From assembly GCA_023442465.1 (NCBI GenBank), contig JAEZZQ010000015.1:186001-250000 (forward strand): DNA of 64,000 bases. Reading direction: 5' to 3'. Source of the DNA: Bacillota bacterium. Lineage in GTDB: Bacteria > Bacillota > Clostridia > Lachnospirales > Lachnospiraceae. Below the pieces are notes generated by a model. That model ran no database searches and was not told the DNA's origin. It saw only the letters and a program-made list of their open reading frames with translations. Below are positions 50,757 through 59,145 of the stretch, piece after piece. Every line of letters starts with the position of its first letter. Within the stretch, counting starts at the first letter, position 1. Both the position numbers and the translations under genes were made by a program.

Positions 50757-52141
50757 TATTTTTCCACTTCGATAATCTTCTGTATCCAAACACCCTTTTT
50801 CACAAGCACAAAGCCTATGATACACTTGATGATATCGATGAGCTGACAGAACAGATACAAGGTTATGATGTAGAGCCCGGTATACCTTGTCAGCACGAAG
50901 GCAAGAGGAATGTTCACCACCCATACGTACACGCTGTCGAAGAAAAAGGTGATCCATGTTTTTCCTCCTGAGCGCAGGGTGAAATAGGTGGCATGGGTAA
51001 AGGCATACAAAGGCATGCACAAGGCTGCGATCATGATAAAACGGGAAGCGAGTTGACGTATTTCTGTTGTGGTATTATAAATTACCGGGAAAAATGGGGC
51101 GACAAGTGACATGAGCAGCCCGATTCCCACGCAGCTTGCCACGGAGAAAAAGATGAGCTTTCTGTCCGTTTCCTTCGCTTCCTCCATCTTGCCGGCTCCC
51201 AGAAGCTGACCTACGATAATGCCCACGGAGCTTCCCATAGCAATGAACACTACGTTGAACACGTTGGATATGGTAGAGGAAATATTGAATGCCGCTACTA
51301 CGGAAAGGCCCCGCACCGAATAGCATTGGGTGAGCACTGCCTGACCGCTGGCCCAGAGAATCTCATTTACCATAAGGGGCGTCCCCAATATAGCCACTTT
51401 TCCGATAAGATGCACAGGGATATGAAAGCTACGGTATGCACCCTCAATAAACCGGTGCACCTCTCTATGCTTGTATGTCCACCCGGCGATAATCCCAAAT
51501 TCCACAAAGCGGGCAATGGTAGTGGCGATTGCCGCCCCTTCCACGCCCAGGGCCGGTGCCCCGAACTTGCCGTAAATCAATATATAATTCAAAACGAGAT
51601 TCACAAATACAGCAGTAATGCCGGCTTTCATGGGAATAACCGTCTCTCCTGTCTCACGCAGGGTGGACGCATATGCCTGAACAAAAGCGAAAGGCACAAT
51701 TTCAACCATCATAATGCGCAAATACTGCTTTGCATACATAAGTGTCGCACTAATAGCTTCGGAATCGTTAGTTTCGTGCAGGTAGAGGCCGATTAAGCGC
51801 TCGCCGTAAAGCGAAAATACAGCAAGGCCTATCAACGTTATTCCTACGCTGATCAGAACTTTTACACGGAAAGTGTCCCGCACCCCTTTATGATCACCGC
51901 TTCCGAAAAATTGGGCCGTAAAAATACCTGCACCGGAGACACCTCCAAAGATGCAGATATTGAATACAAATATGAGCTGATTGACGATTGCCACGCCGGA
52001 CATTTGTTCCGTCCCTACCCGCCCGACCATAATATTGTCAAGCAGGTTGACAAAGTTTGTAATTCCGTTCTGAATCATAATGGGTATGGCTATTGCCAGT
52101 ACCATCATATAAAACTTTTTATCTCCTATATATCTTTTCAT
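50756..52141 (-). CDS. MATE family efflux transporter
   Basis: 461 residues with about twelve membrane helices. MATE features: IPIMIQNGITNFVNLLDNIMVG in the first helix region (core NFVNLLDNIMVGRVG), QTVLTQ-like positions in the middle, and GSSVGIIVGQLLGAG in the second half. It couples cation influx to export of toxic organic compounds; the substrate is unknown. Ends within the dispersed repeat. Confidence 0.9.
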   Translation of the reverse strand: MKRYIGDKKFYMMVLAIAIPIMIQNGITNFVNLLDNIMVGRVGTEQMSGVAIVNQLIFVFNICIFGGVSGAGIFTAQFFGSGDHKGVRDTFRVKVLISVGITLIGLAVFSLYGERLIGLYLHETNDSEAISATLMYAKQYLRIMMVEIVPFAFVQAYASTLRETGETVIPMKAGITAVFVNLVLNYILIYGKFGAPALGVEGAAIATTIARFVEFGIIAGWTYKHREVHRFIEGAYRSFHIPVHLIGKVAILGTPLMVNEILWASGQAVLTQCYSVRGLSVVAAFNISSTISNVFNVVFIAMGSSVGIIVGQLLGAGKMEEAKETDRKLIFFSVASCVGIGLLMSLVAPFFPVIYNTTTEIRQLASRFIMIAALCMPLYAFTHATYFTLRSGGKTWITFFFDSVYVWVVNIPLAFVLTRYTGLYIITLYLFCQLIDIIKCIIGFVLVKKGVWIQKIIEVEK

Positions 52142-52169
52142 GGTTATCCAATCCTTATTTCAGGTCCTC

Positions 52170-52535
52170 TCAGCCTTCCGTCACCTCGGATAAGCTTATC
52201 TGCTTTCCGTCGCGCCAAATGCGCTCCAAATCGTAAAACAAACGGTTTTCCTTATCGAAAACATGCACGATGATGTCGCCAAAGTCAAGCAGTACCCAAT
52301 TGGCGGTATCGTATCCTTCCACTTGCTTAAGGTTAAGTCCGGCTCTTCCAAGCTTTTCCTCCACGTTGTCGGAAAGTGCCTGTATCTGACTTCTGTTGGT
52401 GCCGCTCGCAATAATGAAATAATCGGCGATGATCGATACGTCACTGATATCGATAACGCGGATATCCTCTGCTTTTTTATCCTCTAACGCCTCGATGGCG
52501 AGTTTTGTCATTTTCTTGGATTCTTCTTTATTCAT
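52170..52535 (-). CDS. rsfS: Ribosomal silencing factor RsfS
   Basis: 121 residues, AAGGAAATC upstream. Family motifs are IIASGTNRSQIQALSDNVEEKL, quoted here in part, and GYDTANWVLLDFGDIIVHVF, both typical. RsfS binds L14 and prevents subunit joining when nutrients are scarce. The start overlaps the yqeK end by eight bases; nadD-yqeK-rsfS order is standard in Firmicutes. Confidence 0.95.
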   Translation of the reverse strand: MNKEESKKMTKLAIEALEDKKAEDIRVIDISDVSIIADYFIIASGTNRSQIQALSDNVEEKLGRAGLNLKQVEGYDTANWVLLDFGDIIVHVFDKENRLFYDLERIWRDGKQISLSEVTEG

Positions 52536-53142
52536 TCAGATTTCCTTCTTTCTTGCTTATTTCTGCCCGGTTTTTGTAAAAGTCGTAAGTCTTCTGTGTC
52601 ATCGGGTCGATGTCTCCGTCAATTGTGTTCAAATAGATAAGGGTATCTCCTAAAATGTGAAGCAGCGTCTCATCCAAATCGACAAACGCCAGCCTTCTTA
52701 TTTCCGACAGATTAGGTGCCTGCTTTCTTCCAGGCTCGATATAATCGGATACATAAACGATTTTTTCCAAAAGGGACATGTCAGGCCTGCCTGTAGTGTG
52801 GTTTAAAATGGCATTTATTGTGTCCGTATCCCGGATATTATATTTCTGCATGGCAATATAGCTTCCAACCTTCGCATGCAGTAAAAACGGATTATTTCTC
52901 TCTATGTCGTTTACACTGATATTGTGCTTTTCACATATCGATAATCTTTTTTCATTGCTTAAGCATTTTGCACAATCGTGAAGCATTCCTGCCGTCTGTG
53001 CCTTTATGATGTCTGCACCGTAGCGCATAGCTAAGGCTGCCGCCGTATAAGCCACTCCCAAGGTGTGCTCGAAGCGCTTGTCGTCCAAGGTTTTCTCCAT
53101 GGCCCGTCGAATTTTCTTTATATTGGAAGACTTAGATCGCAT
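52528..53142 (-). CDS. yqeK: YqeK family HD-domain Ap4A hydrolase
   Basis: 204 residues from the ATG at 53142 with GGAGG nine bases upstream; the frame is open to 53220 but that part overlaps nadD. HD motifs: FEHTLGVAYTA, MLHDCAKCL and LLHAKVGSYIA, then NHTTGRPDMS and VSDYIEPGRK. Family members split diadenosine tetraphosphate symmetrically to ADP. Confidence 0.92.
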   Translation of the reverse strand: MRSKSSNIKKIRRAMEKTLDDKRFEHTLGVAYTAAALAMRYGADIIKAQTAGMLHDCAKCLSNEKRLSICEKHNISVNDIERNNPFLLHAKVGSYIAMQKYNIRDTDTINAILNHTTGRPDMSLLEKIVYVSDYIEPGRKQAPNLSEIRRLAFVDLDETLLHILGDTLIYLNTIDGDIDPMTQKTYDFYKNRAEISKKEGNLNE

Positions 53143-53182
53143 CCGTTTCAACCTCCATTGTCTTAGGGGATTTTTCTCTATT

Positions 53183-53800
53183 TTATTTATAGTATAAACG
53201 ATTTTCATCCATGTAAGCAATCACTTTATCAGGGACCAGATAACGGATAGAGCGCTTTTCCTTCCTCCTGCTGCGAATATCGGTAGAGGAAATAGGAATT
53301 TCCTTCATCGGAAGAGGAAGAATGCGGGCGTCGTATTTTTTTGTCAGGTATTCGATTTGCTCCGTAAGCTCTTTATGGCCCTTATCGTCCCGTATTGCAG
53401 CAAGTATCGTGCAGTTTCCGAAAATAAGCTGAGACTCTTTCCAGCCTTCCAAATGAAACAGGCTGTCCGCTCCCACTATGAAATAAAACTCGGTATCCGG
53501 TTCCTCTTTTCGTAAAAGAAGGAGGGTTTCGTAGGTGTAGGTATTGCCCTCCCTTTCCACCTCCATAGCAGACAGCTTAAAAGAAGGATTGTCCTCAATA
53601 GCAAGCCTTGTCATTGCAAGACGCATCCGTTTATCCGCCACATCAGTTCCTTCTTTCATATAGGAACACCCGCTCGGTATGAAGAGTACCTCGTTAAGTT
53701 CGAGCGCCTCCTTTGCCGTTTCGGCAAGCAGCAGGTGACCTATGTGGATAGGATTGAAGGTGCCTCCCATGATTCCAGTTTTTTTTCTCTGCTTTTCCAT
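53183..53800 (-). CDS. nadD: Nicotinate-nucleotide adenylyltransferase
   Basis: 205 residues from the ATG at 53800; an in-frame ATG at 53821 is also possible, and neither has an ideal ribosome site (AAAGGGG lies between them). Makes deamido-NAD from nicotinate mononucleotide and ATP. The nucleotidyl-transferase motifs GGTFNPIHIGHLLLAE and ISSTDIRSR are intact. Followed by yqeK. Confidence 0.95.
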   Translation of the reverse strand: MEKQRKKTGIMGGTFNPIHIGHLLLAETAKEALELNEVLFIPSGCSYMKEGTDVADKRMRLAMTRLAIEDNPSFKLSAMEVEREGNTYTYETLLLLRKEEPDTEFYFIVGADSLFHLEGWKESQLIFGNCTILAAIRDDKGHKELTEQIEYLTKKYDARILPLPMKEIPISSTDIRSRRKEKRSIRYLVPDKVIAYMDENRLYYK

Positions 53801-53829
53801 AAAAACAGCATCCCCTTTCATACGTTAAG

Positions 53830-54120
53830 TCATGAAGGCAGAATAATTTTCTTGTGCTCTTTACTTTCTTTATACAATACGATTTTTTTGCCGATTACCT
53901 GAACTACCTGAGAGTGGGTACGTTCTGCAAGAACTTCGGCGAGAGACTTCGGTTCGTCCATGCAGTTCTTTAATACAGCGACCTTAATAAGTTCTCTCGT
54001 ATTGAATGCTTCCGCTACTGCCTCCGTCACTTCCGGCGTCAGGCTGGACTTGCCGATTTGGAATATAGGGTCAATATTGCTTGCAAGGCTTTTTAAATAG
54101 CTTCTTTGTTTGCTCGTCAT
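53830..54120 (-). CDS. yhbY: YhbY-type CRM-domain RNA-binding protein
   Basis: 96 residues, TAGGAGAAA upstream. A single CRM domain: LTSKQRSYLKSLA-like start, then QIGKSSLTPEVTEAV, the GKS equivalent of the GxxG loop, and VVQVIGKKIVLYKES. YhbY associates with the large-subunit precursor. Lies between obg and nadD as in many Firmicutes. Confidence 0.93.
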   Translation of the reverse strand: MTSKQRSYLKSLASNIDPIFQIGKSSLTPEVTEAVAEAFNTRELIKVAVLKNCMDEPKSLAEVLAERTHSQVVQVIGKKIVLYKESKEHKKIILPS

Positions 54121-54137
54121 AATAAATTTCTCCTAAT

Positions 54138-55421
54138 CTATTTGTAATAATCGAAGGAAAGCCCATACATGCGAACGGTATCGCCTTCTTTAATGTCAAG
54201 CGCTTCTAACTCCTCCAGGATTCCGTTTTCCTTTAAGAAATTTTGGAAGAAGGTAAAACCTTTTTCGGATTCCAGGTTGGTATAACCTAACATCCTCTCG
54301 ATACGGGGACCTTCTACCACATATTCATCCGCATCCTCATCATAAACAACCGTATAGGGCTCGTTCCCGGAAGCCGTCTGTAATTCCGGAAAATATTCCT
54401 GCTCGAAAATCATAGGTTTATCATCCATTTGGGCGAGGAGGTTATTCACATAGTATAAAAGTTCTCTTACGCCTTCTCCGCTTATGGCGGAAATGGGAAA
54501 TACCTTTATGCCCTTAGGTTCGAATTCATTCTTAATCTTCTCTAAGGCATCCCCGTCGTAAAGCATGTCTATTTTGTTAGCTGCGATGACTTGCGGCCGT
54601 CTGGCTATTTCAGGGTTGTAGGCATCCAGTTCCTTGTCAATAGCATAAATATCGTCCACAGGATCTCTGCCTTCGGTAGATGCTGCGTCCACGATATGAA
54701 TGATGACCTTGGTTCTCTCGATATGACGGAGAAATTCATATCCCAGGCCTATGCCCTCGGAGGCTCCTTCGATGAGCCCCGGAATATCGGCGATGACGAA
54801 GCCCTTTGCATCCTCAAGATCCACTACGCCCAGATTGGGATTCAGAGTAGTGAAATGATAATTGGCTATCTTCGGCCGGGCATTGGTCACTCTCGCTAAA
54901 AAGGTGGATTTTCCCACGTTGGGAAATCCCACAAGCCCTACATCCGCAATGACCTTCAGTTCTAATTGCAGCTCTAATTCCAAAGCGGCTTGTCCGGGCT
55001 GCGCATATTTAGGAACCTGCATCGTGCTGGTAGCATAATGCTGGTTACCTTTTCCGCCCTTGCCTCCTTTGAGAAGGACGATACGTCTGTTATCTCCCGA
55101 CATATCCGTAATTACTTTTCCGCTCTGAGCTTCCTTGATGACGGTGCCGTGGGGAATTTTAATGATAATGTCTTCTCCATTTTTGCCGCGGCAATTTTTC
55201 TTTCCGCCTTCTCCGCCGTTCCCGGCGCTGTATTTGCGGATGTGCCTGAAATCCGTAAGGGTATTAAGACCCTCGTCCACCTCAAAGATTACGCTTCCGC
55301 CTTCTCCGCCGTCTCCGCCGTCCGGACCGCCGTTAGGAACATATTTTTCTCTTCGGAAGGAAACGTGTCCGTCTCCGCCCTTTCCGCTCTTTATATATAT
55401 TGTTGCTCTATCTGCAAACAT
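54138..55421 (-). CDS. obg: Obg GTPase (CgtA)
   Basis: 427 residues. Gly-rich N-terminal Obg domain (about 1-158), then the G domain with G1 GFPNVGKST, G3 DIPGLIEGA and G4 NKID, then the C-terminal OCT domain (about 350-425). Obg acts in late 50S assembly and stress signalling. It follows rpmA, part of the rplU-prp-rpmA-obg cluster. Confidence 0.97.
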   Translation of the reverse strand: MFADRATIYIKSGKGGDGHVSFRREKYVPNGGPDGGDGGEGGSVIFEVDEGLNTLTDFRHIRKYSAGNGGEGGKKNCRGKNGEDIIIKIPHGTVIKEAQSGKVITDMSGDNRRIVLLKGGKGGKGNQHYATSTMQVPKYAQPGQAALELELQLELKVIADVGLVGFPNVGKSTFLARVTNARPKIANYHFTTLNPNLGVVDLEDAKGFVIADIPGLIEGASEGIGLGYEFLRHIERTKVIIHIVDAASTEGRDPVDDIYAIDKELDAYNPEIARRPQVIAANKIDMLYDGDALEKIKNEFEPKGIKVFPISAISGEGVRELLYYVNNLLAQMDDKPMIFEQEYFPELQTASGNEPYTVVYDEDADEYVVEGPRIERMLGYTNLESEKGFTFFQNFLKENGILEELEALDIKEGDTVRMYGLSFDYYK

Positions 55422-55488
55422 TGTATTCCACCTCTAAATGATAAAACAGGCTTCAAACACTCAATATGTTTGAAGCCCGATTCGTTCG

Positions 55489-55773
55489 TTATTTCTCGAC
55501 AGGATATACGGAAGCTTGTTTTTTATCTCTTCCTTTTCTTTCAAATCTAAGTACACCGTCCACTAATGCGAATAATGTGTCATCTCCGCCTCTACCTACG
55601 TTTACGCCGGGATGAATCTTAGTTCCGCGCTGTCTGTACAGAATATTTCCTGCTTTTACGAATTGTCCGTCAGCTCTTTTCGCACCAAGTCTTTTGGATT
55701 CGGAATCTCTACCGTTCTTGGTAGAACCAACACCCTTTTTGTGAGCGAAAAATTGAAGGTTCATATTTAACAT
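55489..55773 (-). CDS. rpmA: 50S ribosomal protein L27, with Prp-cleaved N-terminal extension
   Basis: 94 residues, GAGGAGGTG upstream. The N-terminus MLNMNLQFFAHKKG holds the short extension ending LQFF that Firmicutes L27 carries; cleavage after FF by Prp exposes the AHKKG end needed in the peptidyl-transferase centre. The rest (KRLGAKRADGQFVKAGNILYRQRGTK, core quoted in part) is ordinary L27. Prp is encoded immediately upstream. Confidence 0.97.
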   Translation of the reverse strand: MLNMNLQFFAHKKGVGSTKNGRDSESKRLGAKRADGQFVKAGNILYRQRGTKIHPGVNVGRGGDDTLFALVDGVLRFERKGRDKKQASVYPVEK

Positions 55774-55777
55774 GGTT

Positions 55778-56107
55778 TTACACCTCCTCGAATTTAAGTG
55801 TTACATACTTTTTGCCGTACTGTTTTTCAACGTCCGACAATCCAAGTATCATGGAATCCATAAGGAGCTTTCCCTTTTCGGACAGGCTCTTTTTGAAAAG
55901 GCAGTCAATATAGCCTGACTCCTCATCAGAAGAAACGTCCATATCTTCCTTGGCCAGCTCTTCCATCGAATTGATGGTATTGATGACCAGCATGGATACG
56001 GCGGCACACACGATGTCCTTGCCGTTTTTGGCGAAGCCTGAATGTCCTTTGCAGGTAAATTCCCTATATTCTCCATTTACGTTTTTTTTAACAATAACCG
56101 TTGTCAT
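55778..56107 (-). CDS. prp: Ribosomal-processing cysteine protease Prp
   Basis: 109 residues, four bases upstream of rpmA. The catalytic pair is visible: His in CKGHSGFAKNG and Cys in DIVCAAVSMLV. Prp trims the N-terminus of L27 in Firmicutes. There is no separate ribosome site; translation is probably coupled to rplU, whose stop is six bases away. Confidence 0.93.
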   Translation of the reverse strand: MTTVIVKKNVNGEYREFTCKGHSGFAKNGKDIVCAAVSMLVINTINSMEELAKEDMDVSSDEESGYIDCLFKKSLSEKGKLLMDSMILGLSDVEKQYGKKYVTLKFEEV

Positions 56108-56113
56108 AAAGCA

Positions 56114-56419
56114 TTACGCGTTAATTTTATCAATCTTAACCTGAGTGTATGCTTGTCTATGACCATTTTTCTTATGATAACCGGTTTTTCTCTTATACTT
56201 GTAAACGATAACTTTCTTTCCTCTTCCCTGCTCCATCACTGTTGCAGTTACGGTGGAATTAGCTACGTCACCGGCAACCTTAAGCCCATTATCGCTGATA
56301 GCGATAACCTGATCAAATGTTACAGCACTTCCGGGCTCCATATCGAGTTTCTCAACTCTGATCACGTCGCCTTCGGAAACCTTATACTGTTTTCCACCTG
56401 TGGCAATAATTGCGTACAT
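56114..56419 (-). CDS. rplU: 50S ribosomal protein L21
   Basis: 101 residues, TAGGAGGTG upstream. Family sequence YAIIATGGKQYKVSEGD at the start and YKYKRKTGYHKKNGHRQ near the end, which contacts 23S rRNA. First gene of the rplU-prp-rpmA operon, preceded by a promoter and an 80-base leader. Confidence 0.97.
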   Translation of the reverse strand: MYAIIATGGKQYKVSEGDVIRVEKLDMEPGSAVTFDQVIAISDNGLKVAGDVANSTVTATVMEQGRGKKVIVYKYKRKTGYHKKNGHRQAYTQVKIDKINA

Positions 56420-56424
56420 ATTGC

Positions 56425-56501
56425 ACCTCCTAATAATTTACTCGCTAGGGTCGGCGGCCCCCTCAAAAAGGACGCACTTTGAGCCTATCTATGCGGCATA
56501 C
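56425..56501 (-). ncRNA. Structured rplU mRNA leader (L21 leader candidate)
   Basis: The roughly 80-base 5' UTR is GC-rich compared with its surroundings. On the minus strand CTCAAA-GTGCGTCC-TTTTTGAG forms a hairpin, followed by GGGGGCCGCC. L21 leaders are known autoregulatory elements in Firmicutes. The match to the known family was not tested. Confidence 0.5.
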
Positions 56502-56507
56502 TTCGTT

Positions 56508-56536
56508 AGTTTATCATTCCACTTTCCCGATGTCAA
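56508..56536 (-). promoter_or_regulatory. Predicted rplU operon promoter
   Basis: Minus strand TTGACA, 17-base spacer, TAAACT. Start expected near 56501. Confidence 0.6.
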
Positions 56537-56617
56537 GATATTTTCAAAATATATGAAATTTTTTAATTACTATCCGTCTTTCATACCGTGAAGCCAAAAT
56601 TGCGCTCTCTGCAAATA

Positions 56618-57184
56618 TCAGGCATTCGAAAGGTTTTGAACCTTGGTAAAAAAATAGGCGACAATCTGCGCTCTGGAACTGAATTCCTCCGTTTTCATAA
56701 GCTGCTCCACTTCTTCCTTCGTATAAAAGGCTGCTTCGATCATTTCGTTATCCGAACTGTGATCCCCGAACTGACCTTGTGCCTCTACGAATACGATGTG
56801 TGTCTTCATGTCGGAAATGGCTACCGCAGCATAGGAAGCGGGAAGAATATCGATAATCCGCTTTACGCCAAGGCCGGTTTCCTCATACAGCTCTCTTGAG
56901 ATGCACTCCTCTACTGTTTCTCCGTCCTCCAGCATTCCGGCACAAAGATTATAAATGCTCTTGTTGATTCCCATGCGAAATTCCTTCAATAAAAGCAGCT
57001 TCCCATCCTTTACCGCTACGATGGACAGGCCGCTCACATTACTGCCGATGTCCTCCACGCTGTCTAACTCCTTGCGGCTGACTATTTCGTATTTTTTCTC
57101 CCGTCCGGCCTTGTTGAGATAGGTAAGCTCATAGTTTTTTAAATATTTGCCGTCTTTTACTTTTTCCATTTTAATAATTTTCAT
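56618..57184 (-). CDS. NUDIX hydrolase, ADP-ribose pyrophosphatase type
   Basis: 188 residues, AGAAGGAAG upstream. The Nudix box G-x5-E-x7-RELYEETGL is complete, starting in AGMLEDGETVEE at about residue 88. N-terminal beta domain as in ADP-ribose pyrophosphatases of the NudF group. It probably cleaves a nucleoside diphosphate linked to another group. Last gene of the minus-strand run that includes rng. Confidence 0.87.
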   Translation of the reverse strand: MKIIKMEKVKDGKYLKNYELTYLNKAGREKKYEIVSRKELDSVEDIGSNVSGLSIVAVKDGKLLLLKEFRMGINKSIYNLCAGMLEDGETVEECISRELYEETGLGVKRIIDILPASYAAVAISDMKTHIVFVEAQGQFGDHSSDNEMIEAAFYTKEEVEQLMKTEEFSSRAQIVAYFFTKVQNLSNA

Positions 57185-57232
57185 GCGTTATCTTCCTTCT
57201 ATATCCCAAACTTGCTGCAGTTTCGTTTTTGT

Positions 57233-58429
57233 TTAAAGATGTGAAATCTGTTCCTTCAAGGGTTTGTTTATTTTCATACGGGTGATTTCCACAAGTCCGA
57301 GAACTGTCATATCCACCAGATTCGTTTTCACCGGATCTTTTTTCAGCAAATCACCAAAATGTGCCATTAGCTTATCGCTATGCTCTTGCCTCCGCATATT
57401 GATGAAGTCAACGACGATGATGCCGGATATATTTCGCAGGGTAAGCTGAAGGGCTATTTCTTCGGCAGCCTCCATGTTCATGCGAAAAAAGGTTTCTTCG
57501 TCATCCTTTTTGGTACTTACCTTCCCGGTGTTTACGTCGATTACCGTCAAAGCCTCAGTGGGCTCAATAATAAGGTAGCCGCCGGATTTAAGCCATACTT
57601 TCTTATCCAGCGCCTCCTTTAAGCGGGCATCTACGGAGTACAGCTTGTGAAGAGGGAGAAGTGCATCCTTATAAAGCCTTGCTTCACGTATGCAAAAGGC
57701 AGGATGCAGGCGGGAGTATTCTGCTATCTCCCCATAAATGTCCTCGTCATCCGTCACGATTTCTTCGTATTGTCCTGCATAAGTATCCCGGAGCCGAAGA
57801 AGGTAGTCCGAAGGCTTTTTATAAAGAAGGGAATAACTGGTCCTATGAACGGACACTTCGGCCAATTCCTCAAGCTGAGCCGTTAATTCTTTCCATTCTT
57901 CCAGAAGGGGAGAATAATCTTCAAGGTCTTTGGCGTTCGTACGGATAACCGTCCCGAGGCCTTTTGGAAGCAATGCAAACTCTTCTTTCAGCGCCTCGCC
58001 GATTCTTGTCCTGACCTTCATCGATAGCTTGGAGGAATATGCGATGCCCGGCCTTCCCAGAGATACGACGCAGTATTTTCCGCTTAAAGAAAGAGCGCAG
58101 GTGGCGGCAGGCTGCTTCGTCTTTACCGCATCCTTATTTATCTGTACTACAATATCATCTCCGGCGAGAATCCTCCCGTCGTAGCACCTATTAGTAAGGA
58201 TCGGGCTTTTTGCCTCATTCAGGGCGAGAAAACAGGGAAAGCCCGGAGCGATCTCCACGAAGGCCGCGTTGATATTGGCGGATATATTTTTTACCTTTGC
58301 CACATAAATATTACCGACAACGCTGCCCTCTTCTTCCTCAGCAGTCGCAAAGCGCAGGCGGTTGCCATGAAAAAGCAAGGACAATATTTGATGATTTCTT
58401 TTTAAAATGACATATTTCCTATCGTTCAT
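57233..58429 (-). CDS. rng: Ribonuclease G/E family protein
   Basis: 398 residues. An S1-like domain (about 36-110), then the 5' sensor and DNase-I-like catalytic parts, with the two metal-binding aspartates in TVIDVNTGK and IIVVDFINM. It lacks the C-terminal degradosome scaffold and has no Cys zinc link, so it is RNase G-like. It processes 5' monophosphate RNAs. The ATG overlaps the stop of the DUF2344 gene. Confidence 0.92.
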   Translation of the reverse strand: MNDRKYVILKRNHQILSLLFHGNRLRFATAEEEEGSVVGNIYVAKVKNISANINAAFVEIAPGFPCFLALNEAKSPILTNRCYDGRILAGDDIVVQINKDAVKTKQPAATCALSLSGKYCVVSLGRPGIAYSSKLSMKVRTRIGEALKEEFALLPKGLGTVIRTNAKDLEDYSPLLEEWKELTAQLEELAEVSVHRTSYSLLYKKPSDYLLRLRDTYAGQYEEIVTDDEDIYGEIAEYSRLHPAFCIREARLYKDALLPLHKLYSVDARLKEALDKKVWLKSGGYLIIEPTEALTVIDVNTGKVSTKKDDEETFFRMNMEAAEEIALQLTLRNISGIIVVDFINMRRQEHSDKLMAHFGDLLKKDPVKTNLVDMTVLGLVEITRMKINKPLKEQISHL

Positions 58430-59145
58430 TAAAATTCATTACCTACCGCATCCAATGATATAAATACCGGCTCTTCTTCCGTTCCTGCATTCGTAAAGGT
58501 ATCTTCTCTCGTTATTTCCAGAGCGAAGTCGGAAAGTGTACCGCCGTTTTCCGCTAAAAAGGCCTCGATGACCAGACCGGGCTTGATATTGCCCGAGCTG
58601 CTGGCATCCACCATCATGCGTATAACTCCCTGTCCATTTTCGTCTTTAACGGATTCCAAGGCGTAGATAGATGGCTTGATATCTATTTCTACTTCGCTCT
58701 TTTTTGTCTTTTTTGTAACCGGAATGGAGGGTCTGGCATAAAATGCTGCCGTCTGCGCCTCCCAGTCGAAATCAGGCTCATAGCCTTCCTGGAATCTCAC
58801 GGTATATTTTGCCGCCGCCACACTGGCCATGGCGTTCATGGCGTCGTCAGGCAGCTTCGTAACGTTTACGATTTCCATTCCGGGAACCATAGCATTATTC
58901 AGGCTATCCTTAAGCTCCATGGCGGAAGCCGCGGAAACCACTTCAATATCCATATATTCCCCATGGCTTGTCAAACCTACTCCTAAGGGAGCGGCAAAGG
59001 ACATGATCTGATGAGGGCTGAAGCCTCCCGAATAAGCCACATCAATGCCTGCGCGGCGGATAGCCTTTTGAAAATATCTCATCACGTCCAAATGGCCGAC
59101 AAAGCGCATAGCGCCGGATTTGGCGAATTTAATTCTTATCTTCAT
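58429..59145 (-). CDS. DUF2344 / TIGR03936 family protein
   Basis: 238 residues from the ATG at 59145 with GAGGAGGTG upstream. The N-terminus RIKFAKSGAMRFVGHLDV and SGGFSPHQIMSFAAPLGVG are diagnostic of the family, often found fused to or next to the TIGR03960 radical SAM protein. Here they are separate, overlapping by 17 bases. Function unknown; a role in RNA or ribosome maturation is guessed from neighbours. Confidence 0.88.
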   Translation of the reverse strand: MKIRIKFAKSGAMRFVGHLDVMRYFQKAIRRAGIDVAYSGGFSPHQIMSFAAPLGVGLTSHGEYMDIEVVSAASAMELKDSLNNAMVPGMEIVNVTKLPDDAMNAMASVAAAKYTVRFQEGYEPDFDWEAQTAAFYARPSIPVTKKTKKSEVEIDIKPSIYALESVKDENGQGVIRMMVDASSSGNIKPGLVIEAFLAENGGTLSDFALEITREDTFTNAGTEEEPVFISLDAVGNEF

